The position numbers and the translations under genes are program-made. Shown here one piece after another: positions 12,003 to 24,306 of a stretch of 64,000 nucleotides of DNA; the first letter of the stretch is position 1; each line of letters opens with the position of its first letter. Source of the DNA: Sialis fuliginosa (Eukaryota; Arthropoda; Insecta; Megaloptera; Sialidae); NCBI GenBank assembly GCA_961205875.1, contig OY540822.1, forward strand, positions 6,574,501 through 6,638,500. The letters are read 5' to 3'. The notes under the pieces are model-generated. The model ran no database searches. It saw nothing but the letters and a program-made list of their open reading frames with translations, and was not told the origin of the DNA.

Positions 12003-12840
12003 TGCCAAGTAAATGCACAGTGCTTCCTCCCAAAGCCTTGTTACCAAATTTTTTTCAGATTTTTTGAGCCAGTAGTTACAGAGTTACAGGGGGGGAGGAC
12101 AAAATAAAACACTGCTTTTAGCCCCCTACAGGCGCCATTTTTGAGTTAGAAAAAAAATAAAAAATATGGTCATGTTCTACGAATTGAGATGTACATTTTG
12201 ACATTCCACATGCCTAGATATGAAAATAATTTTTTTTAATTCTCTCACACCCCTCCCTATTATTCCAAAATTTAAAATTATATTGTTGAATTTAGTATTT
12301 GTCGTTAGTAGTCCCACCAAAACCTCATTACCAAATTTTTTTCAGATTTTTTGAGCCGGTAGTTACAGAGTTAGAGGGGGGGGGGGGGGGCAGAATAAAA
12401 TACTGCTTTAAGCCCCTTACAGGCGCCATTTTTGAGTTAAAATAAAAATAAAAAATATGGTCAAATTCTACTAATTGAGATGTACATTTTGACATACTAC
12501 ACGTTTTGGTATACAATTTTTTTGTTTTTTTGGATTTGCTTTAAAGCCCCCTACGGGCACCATTTTTGATTAAGAAAAAATAAATAAAAAGAGTCAAATT
12601 CCGCTTGTTTGGTTATAAATTTTAACGTGCCACATGCCTTGGTATAAAAAAAAATATTTTTTTTACTTAGCTTTAGCTCCTTATTGCCCCCCCTGAAAAA
12701 TTATTTATTCAATAAATTTGTACATATTTTACTAGAGGGTGTCATTTTACATGTTCAGTAAAAATTTCAAGTTTCTAGATTATATAGTTTACGAGCTATT
12801 AAGGACGGACGGACGGACGACAAAGTGAGATTAATAGGGA
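12003..12840. repeat. Tandemly duplicated repeat with insect-type 3' tail motif
   Basis: GCCCCCTACAGGCGCCATTT occurs at about 12120 and (as GCCCCTTACAGGCGCC) about 12412, with a degenerate copy near 12546, preceded each time by CAGATTTTTTGAGCC and GTAGTTACAGAGTTA. The block ends with GGACGGACGGACGGACGAC and TTCGGAACCCTAAAAA, a tail seen on dispersed repeats in many insect genomes. At its left edge (12003-12030) is a single copy of the terminus TGCCAAGTAAATGCACAGTG that bounds the element at 20257-22449. Confidence 0.6.
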
Positions 12841-12879
12841 TTCTTCGGAACCCTAAAAAAGTAAGAAACTTTTGTAAAA

Positions 12880-13240
12880 AAAATTTTTTCATACATTCAG
12901 TTGTTTAGAAAATATGGCGACTTGTTTGCAAATTTTAAGGTGTTACTAAAAGTGCTCTAGTTTCGTTAAATACTAATGAAATATTATTATATATCCCAAA
13001 CCGAACCATCCTGTATATGTATATATTTTTTAAATAAAATTTCACCCATTATCAAGAATCAGTAATACCAACTTTAGTACTAAAGAGAATAATTTTTCAA
13101 TGTTATTTAAATGAGAAACGGGACCCCCCTTTTCCGGAATCCTTAAAATTGAATTTCAGGATAATTCTTCGGCAAGGATTTATTTTAAATCAAAAACTAA
13201 CTTATTTCGTAATGAGAGCGAAGAAAAAAAAGTTTGTATT
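12880..13240. repeat. Two dispersed repeat pieces
   Basis: 12880-13000 (GAAACTTTTGTAAAAAAAA, then AATATGGCGACT, then AAAAGTGCTCTAGTTTCG) matches the interior of the MITE at 49879-50492. 13024-13235 (AGTAATACCAACTTTAGTAC) is present in opposite orientation at about 23858-24070. Both are repeat relics upstream of the XKR gene start. Confidence 0.65.
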
Positions 13241-13546
13241 TTTTTGACACACCTTAATGTTTATCTTTACATTATATTAGTCATCGTCTTTTTAACTCAT
13301 ATCCATATGTTTTTATCGTATATATTATATACATTGTACATCTGTATACACATTCATGTAACTGATAACAACTTCTTTCTCAAATTTGTTTTAATTTATA
13401 AGATATCAATATTATCAATCTTATATTATAAGTATTCTAGTACAACACTTGGTTAAGTTTGGATATTTAAAAAAATGAATACATAAAATATATATTACAT
13501 ATATAATTTGTATTTGTACATAATCAATACATAAATATAAATAACA

Positions 13547-13703
13547 ATGGATACAGTTACGGAAGAAAAATTTGGTGGACAAATAATCTTAGCACATGTT
13601 AATGTCGTTATTGACAACAGTGAAGATGGTACAGATATCGTGGTACAAAATACATCAGTGAAAAGGATAGAAAGTGATAATAATACAGTTAATAATATAG
13701 AAG
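13547..13703 (+). CDS. XKR-family membrane protein, paralog 2, exon 1
   Basis: The ATG at 13547 lies in ATAACAATGG, a good animal initiation context, and is the first ATG of the frame. The exon encodes 52 acidic, polar residues (MDTVTEEKFGGQ, then NSEDGTDIVVQ) and ends at a strong donor (GTGAGT from 13704) with one base left over. That base plus the first two of the exon at 16928 make a glutamate codon, so the frame continues. The product is an XK-related multi-pass plasma-membrane protein; XKR8/CED-8 relatives are scramblases activated by caspase cleavage of a soluble tail. An N-terminal extension of about 185 residues is longer than in typical vertebrate members. Function here is inferred from family only. 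Confidence 0.7.
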
Positions 13704-13754
13704 GTGAGTTATTTATCTTACAATTAGCAAACTTGAAAAAATTGATGTGACTGT

Positions 13755-13985
13755 CTTGAGATTAACAGTCGAGGGACTGACGTGAATACGTGGAAGTGGG
13801 GTTAAATAAAACTCAGATTAATGGATTGATATATCTTTATTTTTTGTGACCCAGAAACGTTTGAATTTTTGTAAAACGGACACAAAATATTGCCGTAAAC
13901 TTAGTCTAAAAAATAATGAAAAAAAAACAATTAATTAACTGGTACGAAATTTACTTTTTATTTTTCAATTCAAAAATTTTATCAA
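13755..13985. repeat. Dispersed repeat, second copy at 58540
   Basis: ACAGTCGAGGGACTGACGTG, AGAAACGTTTGAAT, GGACACAAAATATTGCCGT and AACAATTAATTAA occur in the same order at about 58550-58745, roughly 80 percent alike by eye. The class is unknown; no terminal repeats were seen. Confidence 0.65.
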
Positions 13986-14073
13986 AAAATTAAAAACGTT
14001 AGGTCGTAGAGAATATACAGTGTGTTCCAAGTTGATTAAGACATAAGAAATTTAACATGGGGGCAATTAGAAG

Positions 14074-14372
14074 AGTTGTAGTAACCTTTGGTCAAATTTA
14101 ACGATGTGTAATTGGTGCATTTTGAAATGCCGCCACAAAATTTAATAAAATAGCTATTAGAAATTTGTTTTCAAATTTATATCTGTCAAAAAATATTATT
14201 ATAATTCTATCTAGGATGCTTACTTTAATTTCATTAATGTATTTTATTCTTTATTAAAATTGAAAACAAAATACTGTTGATTAATTTAAACGTTATCAGT
14301 TAGTTTCGAGGCGGCATTTCAAATTGCACCAATCAGTTAGTTACCAAAGGTTACTACACATTTAAAAAATTA
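14074..14372. mobile_element. Short MITE in XKR intron 1
   Basis: TTGTAGTAACCTTTGG (14074), then ATTGGTGCATTTTGAAATGC and GCCGCC, are matched in inverse by GGCGGCATTTCAAATTGCAC (about 14310) and CCAAAGGTTACTAC (about 14357-14371). The element is about 300 bp with arms of about 60 bp and has no ORF. Confidence 0.6.
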
Positions 14373-14499
14373 TATGCATAAGAATTCATATATTGATGAC
14401 TAATATTAGCAGTCAGTGTTAATTTTGAAATAAATATTATACGCTTATAAAACTTCTAGGAACACAATCAACAACAAATCAATAACAAGGGTTGATATA

Positions 14500-16279
14500 C
14501 ACTCATCCAAACAATTAAAGGAACAAGAATTTAAACATTTTTTTTGGGTGTTTTTTGAAGTGCTGTATCTTTGTGAAAAATAGTCGTATCGAAATAAAAC
14601 AAAAAGCATTTTAAAGCGTCAAGTTTCTAGTTTTGAGATTTTCTAGCATAATTTTTTTTGAGTTACGGTTATCGCGCAATCAAAAGAAATAGTGGGACAC
14701 AAAAATTTTCCAATTTTTAAAATTTTTTTTAACGGTCCTCGGGCTTGGGAAATTTTTTTTCAGTTAAACCAATGCATTGGTCAGTTAACTTGTTTATTCA
14801 GCTTTAATTTGCTTTTTTTTTGGTCTCTCAATTTTTTTTCGCCGAGATATCTGCCTTTAAATGAAAAATGATTCTTTTATTTTCGATCATCAATATATCA
14901 GCAACTAATGATTAAACAGTATAATGATTAAAAAGTTTTAAAAACTTGAATAAATTTCCTACAAGACCCTTTTATGACTTTATTAGAAAAAAAAATTTTT
15001 TTACCCTCACCATTAGTGTGAAAAAGTACAAAAAAATGACCTTTTATGTTCTTTTAGTAAATCTATCGCTACTTTACAAATATTAATGGGAAGATTAATG
15101 TTGCCAGGTGATTTTACAGCTTAATGTACCTCCAACAGCCCTGTAAAATTTTAAATTGATCCATCGAACCGTTTTTCCGGACCGATTGATCAAAGTTTTA
15201 CAAAACAATTAAAGGAACATGTGTATTGTGTAACAGACTGGAACATAACATTGTGAAATCATCATCAAAATGTAGAAAACGATTTTCGATTTTTGATTTT
15301 ATTTACAGTTTTGCATTAGTTACTTGTTAAATTTGAAATGGAGAAAAAAAATTCAAAAAAATTAAAAAAATAATTTTTTTTTAAATTTTGAATTTTTTTT
15401 TCAAAATTTTTAAAACATTTCAAGAAACAATACTGACTCATTTTTGACTCGATTCGGCTTTTGCGTACCATAATTTTACTCATCTTGAATTAATTGCATT
15501 AATTAATTCTTTCGCAGCGGGAACCGTACGAAATTGTAAAATAATTTTGTCTCGCATGCTGGAATCGAATAACTACGCAAGCAAAATTTGATCAGTCGGT
15601 TCGGAAAAACGGTTCGATGGATCAATTTAAAAATTTACAGAGCTGTTGGAGGTACATTAAGCTGTAAAATCACCTGGCAACATTAATCTTCCCATCAATA
15701 TTTGTAAAGTAGCGATAGATTTACTGAAAGAACATAAAAGGTCATTTTTTTGTACTTTTTCACACTAATAGTGAGGGTAAAAAAAATGTTTTTCTAATAA
15801 AGTCATGAAAGGGTCTTGTAGGAAATTTATTCAAGTTTTTAAAACTGCCCTTAAATTTACTGTTTAATCATTAGTTGCTGATATATTGATGATCAAAGAC
15901 AAAAGAATCATTTTTCATTTAAAGGCAGATATCTCGGCGAAAAAAAATTGAGAGAGACCAAAAAAAAGCAAATTAAAGCTGAATAAACAAGTTAACTGAC
16001 CAATGTATTGGTTTAACTGAAAAAAATTTCCCAAGCCCGAGGACCCTTAAAATTTTTTTTAAAAATTGGAAAATTTTTGTGTCCCACTATTTCTTTTGAT
16101 TGCGCGATAACCGTAACTCAAAAAAAATTATGCTAGAAAATCTCAAAACTAGAAACTTGACGCTTTAAAATTCTTTTTGTTTTATTTCGATACGACCATT
16201 TTTCACAAAGATACAGCACTTCAAAAAACACCCAAAAAAAATGTTTAAATTCTTGTTCCTTTAATTGTTTGGATGAGTG
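14500..16279. mobile_element. 1.8-kb palindromic element with TA flanks
   Basis: CACTCATCCAAACAATTAAA at 14500 is complemented at 16260-16279, and reverse complementarity continues for about 700 bp (arms 14500-15203 and 15577-16279). TA occurs on both sides (14498-14499 and 16280-16281), consistent with a Tc1/mariner-type TA duplication. The terminal motif ACAATTAAAGGAACA is repeated at about 15206, next to the arm's inner boundary. No transposase ORF is present. It lies in intron 1 of XKR paralog 2. Confidence 0.8.
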
Positions 16280-16599
16280 TATTTGTTTTTATTTTTATAT
16301 ACTTACATCTTTATAATAAATTCGTAATTTAAATCTATAAATTTTTACTATACAAAAATATGTTATTTTACGTCTTTGCCGCATTATTGAAATATCTGAC
16401 AGCATGGCGACTAAATTTTAATTCTCTTTCAAAAAAATAAAATCGAATTTCTAGATTATTTATAGGTTTTTAAAAACTCTTCTCTCCCTTTTTGTAATGT
16501 AGGTGCTCTAAATATATAATAACAGTTATTCTGGAAGATTTCCTTTACTGGACGTCATAATGCCACGAGGTCCAGTGATATATATCTAATTCTTTTACA

Positions 16600-16920
16600 T
16601 AATTGTTTTCCACGAAAAAAATAAGCTTTGTAGAAAAATGTTTTTCTAGACGAAAAATTGCAAAAATAACTCTTTTTTCAATTTTCAAGTTTTTTTATTT
16701 AGTAAGATATCGATTATACAGAAAAATTACAAGAGAACAAAAATGCTTACCTAAATGCAAAGAAGTTTTTTTGATTTTTTTCATAATTTTTCCACACAAT
16801 TTTAAATTATAAAAGTTAAAAAAAACATAAGAAATGTTTTTTTCCGACAAAAGTTGTTTCTTTTTTTGTGTAAATTACGATTCTGCAAAAAATATAGATT
16901 TCCATTAAAAAAAAACTTTA
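16600..16920. repeat. Fragment related to the MITE at 25071-25693
   Basis: ACAAAAGTTGTTTCTTTTTT, then ATTCTGCAAAAA and TAGATTTCC, recur at about 25450-25520, 30800-30860 and 57560-57620. The fragment abuts the acceptor of the exon at 16928. Confidence 0.55.
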
Positions 16921-16927
16921 CCTTCAG

Positions 16928-17319
16928 AACAGACAGAGTTATTGGATTTTCAACATAAGATAGCTAGTTTTCGTAGCATAAATAATGATAGTGACAACAG
17001 AAATGAACAAGCAGAACTCTCAAAAAATATCGATGGAGAAAAGAAAATATTAAACAGTGAAGACAAGGAAAACTATAGATATATAATTAAAGAAGTGAAT
17101 ACTGTATCAGATATATTAAGTAATCATGCTTTTAGTGAGAGTAATACACAAGTAGAAATAAATACGAGAATTAAGGAAATCAAGAACAAACTGCATGGTC
17201 TTAAATTCATAAACGAACTTATTGATAATGAAAGTGCCCACGATAAATGCAACAAAGAAGAACTAAGACAGTTGTATAAAGAACTAGAATATAAATTTGC
17301 AATGTGTCTAAGAAGCTAC
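16928..17319 (+). CDS. XKR-family membrane protein, paralog 2, exon 2 (5' part, split by a transposon)
   Basis: The acceptor CCTTCAG precedes 16928 and the phase fits exon 1. The frame encodes about 130 charged, hydrophilic residues, partly heptad-like (NTRIKEIKNKLHGLKF), forming the cytosolic N-terminal extension. It runs without a stop to TAC at 17317-17319; the next bases are the terminal repeat of the element 17320-20044, whose first codon is TAG. On the far side of the element the TAC is repeated (20045-20047), and reading on from 20048 in the same frame gives the first membrane segment of the XKR domain. Original exon: 16928-17319 joined to 20048-20241. As the sequence stands the exon is interrupted, so this allele is probably broken unless splicing bypasses the insert. 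Confidence 0.75.
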
Positions 17320-20044
17320 TAGACCGAGCTCTGATAGCAAAAAATGATACGTCATCGAACACCTCAAATTTAAAAAGTGAAAATGGTTGGAAATAATGTA
17401 AACAACATGTTAGACCCGGCAGACTATTAAAAATATGTTAATTGCTATGCTTAATGAATTTTTGAAATGAGTTAAAAAAACAATGAATATACCTTACAAA
17501 ACACCTGCATGAAATTTACACAGTTTATAGTAAATAATGTGCAATTTTTGAAAAAAAATGCTGCTTAGCAATTTTTGTTAATTACCTTGTCTGCCTTAAA
17601 TTTTTATAAGTTATAATTTTCAACAAAAGTACGTCACATAACACCATTTTTTTATTTATAAAAAAATGAAGTTTGAGATCTCCCCTATCTGTTAAAACTT
17701 TGCTGACTGAATATTTTTGTTAATTACTATGTCTGCCTTAAATTTTTATGAGCTATAATTTTTAACGAAAGTACGTCACATAACACCTTTTTTTTTTTTT
17801 TTTTAAATAAAGTTTGAGATCACCTCTATCTATTATAACTTGTCTGCCTAACAATTTTTATTAATTAATACCTGCAAACTTTTATTTTGCCTGCACTATT
17901 TTCATAGAATTTCGATAAATGGTAATATTCAAGTTTCCGAGCAAAGAAATATCTACTACCTGCAAGTCTTATCTCAAATCCCAATAGATCAGCGGTTCCC
18001 AACTTTCATTTTATTTATTTGTGGAGATCAGTTATCAAGTGCTCGGTGCTTAATTAACTTTTTACACAGCTTATGTTTTTTGTTGGGAGGAGGGGGTGTG
18101 CCACTGTATCTTTTTTCGCCATAATAAATTTTTTTTCGCGTATCCCTGAGAGTACGCGTACTCCAGGCAGGATATTCATCTATTAGGATTTTGGAATTCA
18201 CGACAATGATTTATTTAAATTTTAAATAAATAATTGTCCTGAATTAACAATCAAATCATTAAATTTTATAAAATTAATATTTCTATATATTATATATTCA
18301 TCGGGAGCCGGATGTAAGTCTTTGAAGGGCCGGCGTGCAGGTCCTATTTTGGTGATCGCTGGTCTAGGGTCTAGACTCTAGGGTAAACCCTATTTATTTT
18401 ATTTGAAATAATTATGAATGTTTATTATTATTTTTAACTATTCTGATACATTAAAAAATTACTATAGTTCCAATAAATAATTGATTGAATCTAGCAAATT
18501 ATTTATTTAAATCGTTGCAATGAAATATTTTATAAGCTCAATCAAATATCTGATAAATTCGATATAATTTATTGATTTAAAAAAATTATAAAAAATAGAA
18601 TATTATTTAAAAGACAGAAATTATAGATAATAATATTCTCTGCAGCATGTCTCAAATTAATTTTTTTAAACGTAATTACTAAACCGGAAACGGATGCTTA
18701 CTCTTGTCATTTTTTTTTTGAAGATTTGTTTTCAAAATAGGAGGTTTTCTTCCCAGACAAAATTTAATCTTAAATATAAAATTTCACCCTTCGACGATTT
18801 GTCGTATTTGAGTTACTGCGCTTACAAACAAACAGACACACAGACATCATAGCGAAAATAATCAGAATAGATTCAGGGAAGGTATATTCTTTTTCTAAAT
18901 TTCGATAACCCTTCACCAAAATTTCGATGTGACAATGGAGAGGAATTTATTTTTTTGGTCGTCACATCGAGGCCCATAACTTTTTTAATTTTTAATATTT
19001 TTCAATAAAAATTGGTATTCAATAAGTTGAATATATATTTAATAAGATGTCTACTACCTGATCGCAAAATAATATGGTATACATATATAAAATTCTCAAA
19101 CAATGACAATCACATCACAGTGGCTTTCCCCCTTAAGACTGACCTGGTAAAAAACATTTTTTCGATTAAAAAACTCTCTTAATATATAAAAGAGATGTAA
19201 AACCTCGATTGATAATTAAAAAAAAAAAAAAAAAAGTTGTCAACGGTTATATTACATTTTTTTTAACAAAAAAATGTGGTCGTAGCGCTTAAAAAATTAA
19301 GACTGACAAAGTAAAAAACGTTTTTTTTGCTGGCAGCAAAATTTTAATGCAATAAGAAGTCTCAAAGTTAATGTTAGAAAAAAAATTAAGATGGTGTTTT
19401 TTCACGGCCTGCGTATAAACTATTTAAACGAAAAAAAATCATTGGCACGGCGCTTAAAAATTAAGACTGACATAGTAAAAAACATTTTTTCGATGGCACA
19501 CAAATTTATAAGCATAGAGGAGGTCTCAAACTTTATTTAAAAAAAAAAGAAAAAAGGTGTTATGTCACGCCAACGGTTGAGCCGGACATCCATCTCATGC
19601 ATGGATGCTGCACATTCAAAATTAAGGCAGACATAGTAATTAACGAAAATTTCCAGGCAGCAAAGTTTTAACAGATAGGGGAGATCTCAAACTTCATTTT
19701 TTTATAAATAAAAAAATGGTGTTATGTGACGTACTTTTGTTGAAAATTATAACTTATAAAAATTTAAGGCAGACAAGGTAATTAACAAAAATTGCTAAGC
19801 AGCATTTTTTTTTCAAAAATTGCACATTATTTACTATAAACTGTGTAAATTTCATGCAGGTGTTTTGTAAGGTATATTCATTGTTTTTTTAACTCATTTC
19901 AAAAATTCATTAAGCATAGCAATTAACATATTTTTAATAGTCTGCCGGGTCTAATATGTTGTTTACATTATTTCCAACCATTTTCACATTTTAAATTTGA
20001 GGTGTTCGATGACGTACCATTTTTTGCTATCAGAGCTCGGTCTA
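17320..20044. mobile_element. 2.7-kb foldback element inserted in an XKR coding exon
   Basis: The termini TAGACCGAGCTCTGATAGC and its complement (ending 20044) are exact inverted repeats; arms extend about 550 bp (17320-17880 and 19480-20044) and contain internal repeats (GTACGTCACATAACACC, TAATTA then TCTGCC). The centre has several AGACTGACNTRGTAAAAAAC-type repeats at about 19135, 19300 and 19465. The host trinucleotide TAC is duplicated at the two sides, and removing the element with one TAC restores the host reading frame exactly. No transposase ORF is visible. Confidence 0.85.
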
Positions 20045-20047
20045 TAC

Positions 20048-20241
20048 CGTTATTCTTGGAAAATCAAGACGATAATATACTTTACTTTAATTTTTGCAAT
20101 ATTGTTTGGACTTCTGGACATAGGTTCGGACATGTGGTTAATGGTTGAGTATTTCACAGAAAAACAGTACTGGCACGGACTCTTAACATTATTGTTTGTG
20201 TGGGGGCCGTCATTCATTACCACGTACTATTTTTATGACAT
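20048..20241 (+). CDS. XKR-family membrane protein, paralog 2, exon 2 (3' part)
   Basis: Reads RYSWKIKTIIYFTLIF, followed by LLDIGSDMWLMVEYF and WHGLLTLLFVWGPSF. This is the N-terminal transmembrane hairpin of XK-related proteins, with the conserved D.(G)SD motif after the first helix. The donor is GTAAGT from 20242 with two bases of a codon left over, completed by the exon at 22527. A start codon for this segment alone would fall in the transposon arm (ATG near 20009); that reading is rejected as the native start because those residues come from the terminal repeat. Confidence 0.75.
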
Positions 20242-21194
20242 GTAAGTACAAAACATCTGCCAAGTAAATGCACAGTGCTTCCTCGTGCTAAGTTCACTAA
20301 ATATAGTTAATTATCGAACAATTTTAATAAACACTGATAAAGTATTCACATGAACTGTAATTTTGATAAAATTTTATTAAAAAATATTTATTTGATATTT
20401 TTCTTAGTACGCGCCTGATTATTTCTTCGTATATTTTTAATTTTTTAGCAATTTCAATCAAAATCTAAAATTTTCTTCTATGCATACGTCTAAACGACAT
20501 TGAAATGCCATTGTGAAAAGCAGTGATTGAAAAACAATTTATTATTTTTTACTTTCTTATACCCATGTATATGAAATGTACAGTCGCCTGCAGAACTCGT
20601 CTGGCACCCTAAAGGCTAGAATCGCTTACAACAGATTCCAAATTTAAAGACAAACATCATCTGTTATCTTTTTCTATCGAGTTTAATATATTTAAATACT
20701 AAAATTCGGAATATCAAATATTTATTGCCACAAAATTTACGTATACAATTTTTAATAGATTACATAATAATTTTATTGCACAAATATATATGAGTACTAT
20801 AAAATATAAATGAAGAGTAGTTCTTTATTTAGCAAATGAATTTCAAAATATCTTTCTTTGTTTGATACATGGAGAAATGATTTAAATATTATAATAATCA
20901 AATGGGAGGAGCCTACTAAGTTTGTGATAAACGAAAATGAATAAAACTGCAAGACCATTAATGCAGGTGACTGTACATATAGGGTGTCCAAGATCAGCAT
21001 GAAATGCATGGAGATTTCCTAAACGGTATTAAATACAGATTCGGTTAAATGAGATGAATTATTTGTAAGGAATGGGTGAGTATCAAAAAGTATTAATAAT
21101 TGTATGTAGTTTAGGCAGTATACCAAAAAATCTGAAAATTTGGAAATATTTAGATAGCTGTAACATTTTTGTCAAAGTAGATAGGTACTTTTGT

Positions 21195-21700
21195 TTGCGG
21201 TTTCTTAAAGCACTTTTTGTGTAGAATTGATTGGTGTATTTAGAATTTGTATATCACTTTTAGTTTCCGAGTTACAAGCCCTAATTTTGATTTTTCTCAT
21301 GGGCTACTAAATTGGCTATAGCATATTTGAACGTGTTTTTTACTCTACTTTACAACAATATGTCACTTGTCATATTTATTTTCAAAAATAAGTCGAAGAA
21401 CTAAATACTATATATTTATAAAGTATTTTATTACAAACATTTAAGTAGGCCATGAAAAACAAAAATTGTTAAACAAAAATCACAATAACAACAATCAACT
21501 TTTTTTCAAAAATATATATGACAAGTTACATATTGTTGTAAAGTAGAGTAAAAAACACGTTCAAATATGCTATAGCCAACTTAGTGGCCTATAAGAAAAA
21601 CTAATGTTAGGGCTTGTAACTCGGAAACTAAGAGTGATATAAAAATTCAAATACACCAATCAATTCTACACAAAAAGTGCTTTAAGAAACCGTGTATTTT
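21195..21700. repeat. Nested inverted repeat 1 within the intronic element
   Basis: GGTTTCTTAAAGCACTTTTT at about 21200 and CGAGTTACAAGCCCTAA near 21270, then ACGTGTTTTTTACTCTACTT, are mirrored in inverse between about 21540 and 21700. Arms are about 200 bp with a loop of about 110 bp: a MITE-like palindrome. Confidence 0.65.
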
Positions 21701-21734
21701 CATAAAAAAAGTTATAGCCACATAACAGAGGAGA

Positions 21735-22225
21735 AATATCTGCCATGAGTGTCATAGGACTTTCTTATAAATATTACAGAGATTGAATAGTGTTCATGTT
21801 TGCCATATTTACCATGGGACTTTCTTATACGTAATACTGAGAGTGAACAGTGTAGGTGATTCTAATTAATTATTTAAATAAATTCTTTCTGGCTAAATAA
21901 TAAATGAAAAATTAACGCATCATAAATAGACAATAATATGCTCAACAATTTTTTTCTAAAATATTTCAGTCTTATTCGTACTATTTCAAAAATAATTCGA
22001 AAATTCAAAACCTGACAAGAGTAAATATCCGTTTCCGTTTAAGTAATTTAAAAAATCATTTGATACATGCTATAGAGAACATTATTATTTTTAATTTATG
22101 TCCCATTTATTTTATTCTATTTTGTATTAGTTTGTCAGAATTAAAAAAAAAATAGAATCACGTGCATTGTTAACTATTACGTATAAGAAAGTCTCGTGAT
22201 TCCCGTGGCAGATATTTTTATTTTA
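21735..22225. repeat. Nested inverted repeat 2 within the intronic element
   Basis: AAATATCTGCCATGAG, then GACTTTCTTATA (21733-21775), is inverted at about 22173-22222 (TATAAGAAAGTCTCG, then GTGGCAGATATTTTTA). A third partial copy with GGGACTTTCTTATACGTAA is at 21820. Confidence 0.5.
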
Positions 22226-22526
22226 GAAAGCAAATGGAGATATATCTTCGTAAGGGAATATTTTAGTATAAAATATTAATAAAAGAACTGTTTTATTGAG
22301 TGTACAAAAAGATATTGTATAAAAAATTAAATGGTTAACCAATGGCAGTTCATGTTAATACTTTGTTTGTGTTTATTAAAATTGTTTGATTATAATTAAC
22401 TACCTTTCGTAAATTTATCACGAGGAAGCACTGTGCATTTACTTGCCAGCTTTTTTTGAGAAACAACCTTTTTCACTAAAACTCGATTTTTTCCCCTTGA
22501 TTTTAATATAATAATTATTATTTCAG

Positions 22527-22816
22527 ATGTCAACAAAACGTCGAGGGCAGTTGGTTGTTCCAAAAACTTATAGCATCTGTATGGATTTTTATTATTTTTT
22601 TTCTATTTCCGGTATCATCAGTTATTGTCGCTTTAAATAATTTTATTTTATTTTATAAAAATGAAATAAAAAAAGAAGATTATGAATTAAAAACATCCAA
22701 CTTATTACGATTGCAATACTTGGACAGTTTTCTGGAAGCAGCTCCACAGTTAATTCTCCAACTTTACGTGATTTTAAATAACATGGAGCAATCAATCCAA
22801 GATACAAGTTATTTAA
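22527..22816 (+). CDS. XKR-family membrane protein, paralog 2, exon 3
   Basis: The acceptor TTTCAG ends at 22526; the first base completes an isoleucine codon begun at 20240. It encodes a long hydrophobic helix (WIFIIFFLFPVSSVIVAL) and then YLDSFLEAAPQLILQLY at about residues 311-327 of the deduced protein. That is the most diagnostic XKR-family motif (consensus F.E..PQL.LQ.Y), usually placed in the membrane core. The donor GTAAGT starts at 22817, leaving one base for the next codon. A GTAAAT four bases later is an alternative donor but would shift the frame. Confidence 0.8.
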
Positions 22817-22954
22817 GTAAGTAAATTAGTTAATAAATACTTATCATTTAATTCCTAATTAAATACATGTGCTTTCTTTAAATAGCCGAAAAATTTGTCT
22901 ATCCAGTTCTGATACAGATAAAACTTTTACTAATTGTAAGTCGCCGAATTATAA

Positions 22955-23720
22955 AATATCGGTATGGAGAACCATACATGACTTCCATGTTCTTTCTATC
23001 TTTTTAAATAATTTTTGAATATACATTTTTTGAAAAATATTTTATTAATATAATCTACTACTATGAATATAAATTTCGTAATACATGAAAAACATATAAA
23101 CTTACGACGGTTGCAGCTCTTTTTGCCATTTGTATATAAATATTAGTTTTCTAATGTCCAAAACATAATACACATTCGTAGAAAAACTAATTTGACAATT
23201 TGAATTTAGTTGTATTTGTTTCCAAGGCAATATGAATTAATTAGTATTTAAAATTCAAATTTTAAGTGTGTTTTTCACCCCTTTAATGGCTGTTTAGGCA
23301 CGTACAATTAATAAATGTCCCTTAGATTTAATTGAACTGCAAATGTACCAAATCTTATCAAAATTAGTGAAATAATACTCGCAATATTCACTTTTTAGAC
23401 GAAAAACGTTACAAAATTTTGATTATTTCCGAAACCCCTAATCCGATTAGCACCATAGGTCTGGAGTACTCACTGAGACAAACATTTTCCCCAAAAATAA
23501 TTCAGATCGGTGCATTTTTACAGTAGTTATCGTGAACGAAAGAAAATTCTACATCCGTACAGACACACAGACACGCACAGCCGCCATGCGGAAATTAACT
23601 TTTCTTTACGTTTTGAAGTTAGTACAATCAGAATTTGTCATTTTCTCGGATACGATTTTTCGATGGTATTACAATATTTCCATTTCCTTCGGAACATGGA
23701 AGTAAAATGATTTCAGAATC
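22955..23720. repeat. Dispersed repeat copy 2
   Basis: Collinear with 5800-7130 but lacking its 364-bp MITE, and containing some extra bases (for example AACATATAAACTTACG near 23090). It lies in a different intron position from copy 1, so the two are separate insertions and not remnants of the XKR duplication. Confidence 0.7.
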
Positions 23721-23857
23721 ATATGAACCGTTTATTTTGAAGTGGCCCATTTTATGTTTTTTGTTTTTACGTGGTATTGAAGTGTTTTCATTGAAACAGA
23801 TTGAAAAATATTGGTAAACATTAATGGCAGAGCCGGCCTTAGGTATATAGAGTAGGG

Positions 23858-24070
23858 TGTGTAAAAAAATCGATATTTTTTTCCTCGCTCTCGTTACAAA
23901 ATAAGGTAGTTTATGACCAAAATAAATCCGCCCACAAGGATTACTCTGTAGTTCAATTTTAAGAAGTGTCACAAGGGGGAACTTGTTTCCCATTTAAATA
24001 ACATGAAAACATTATTCTTTAGTACTAAAGTTGGTATTACTGATTCATAATAACTGATGAAATTTTTTTA
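23858..24070. repeat. Inverted copy of the 13024-13235 repeat
   Basis: TTAGTACTAAAGTTGGTATT and CTCGCTCTCGTTACAAAATA here are the reverse complement of stretches at about 13065-13090 and 13200-13225. Confidence 0.6.
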
Positions 24071-24306
24071 AGGACGTAATTTTGTCGAGAATAAAATTAT
24101 GTTATAATTACGTCAGTAGTTATGATACCATGACCGGATGCGGACAAGCTGACTATCAAGGTTTTTACCAAATATGTCTTACCCCACTTTCAAAATCAAC
24201 AGCTCATATTTTAGAGTCACATTTGATCTAAATTAATACGAGGTCCTGAATTAGGTCTATTGTCAATCCCCTCCCCCTCACCATCATGTGCTTATAGATT
24301 AATACG

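Larger units (their letters stand above)
20257..22449. mobile_element. 2.2-kb TIR element filling XKR intron
   Basis: CCAAGTAAATGCACAGTGCT at 20260 is matched in inverse by AGCACTGTGCATTTACTTGC at about 22426-22445. The similarity continues inward for about 100 bp (CAATTTTAATAAACACTG, CATGAACTG). Nested inside are two smaller fold-back units. No transposase was recognised. Confidence 0.6.

Noticed and set aside
19997-20047. Start codon for the XKR membrane domain inside the repeat arm
   Set aside because: These bases belong to the transposon terminal repeat (mirrored at 17320-17370); the native coding sequence joins 17319 to 20048.
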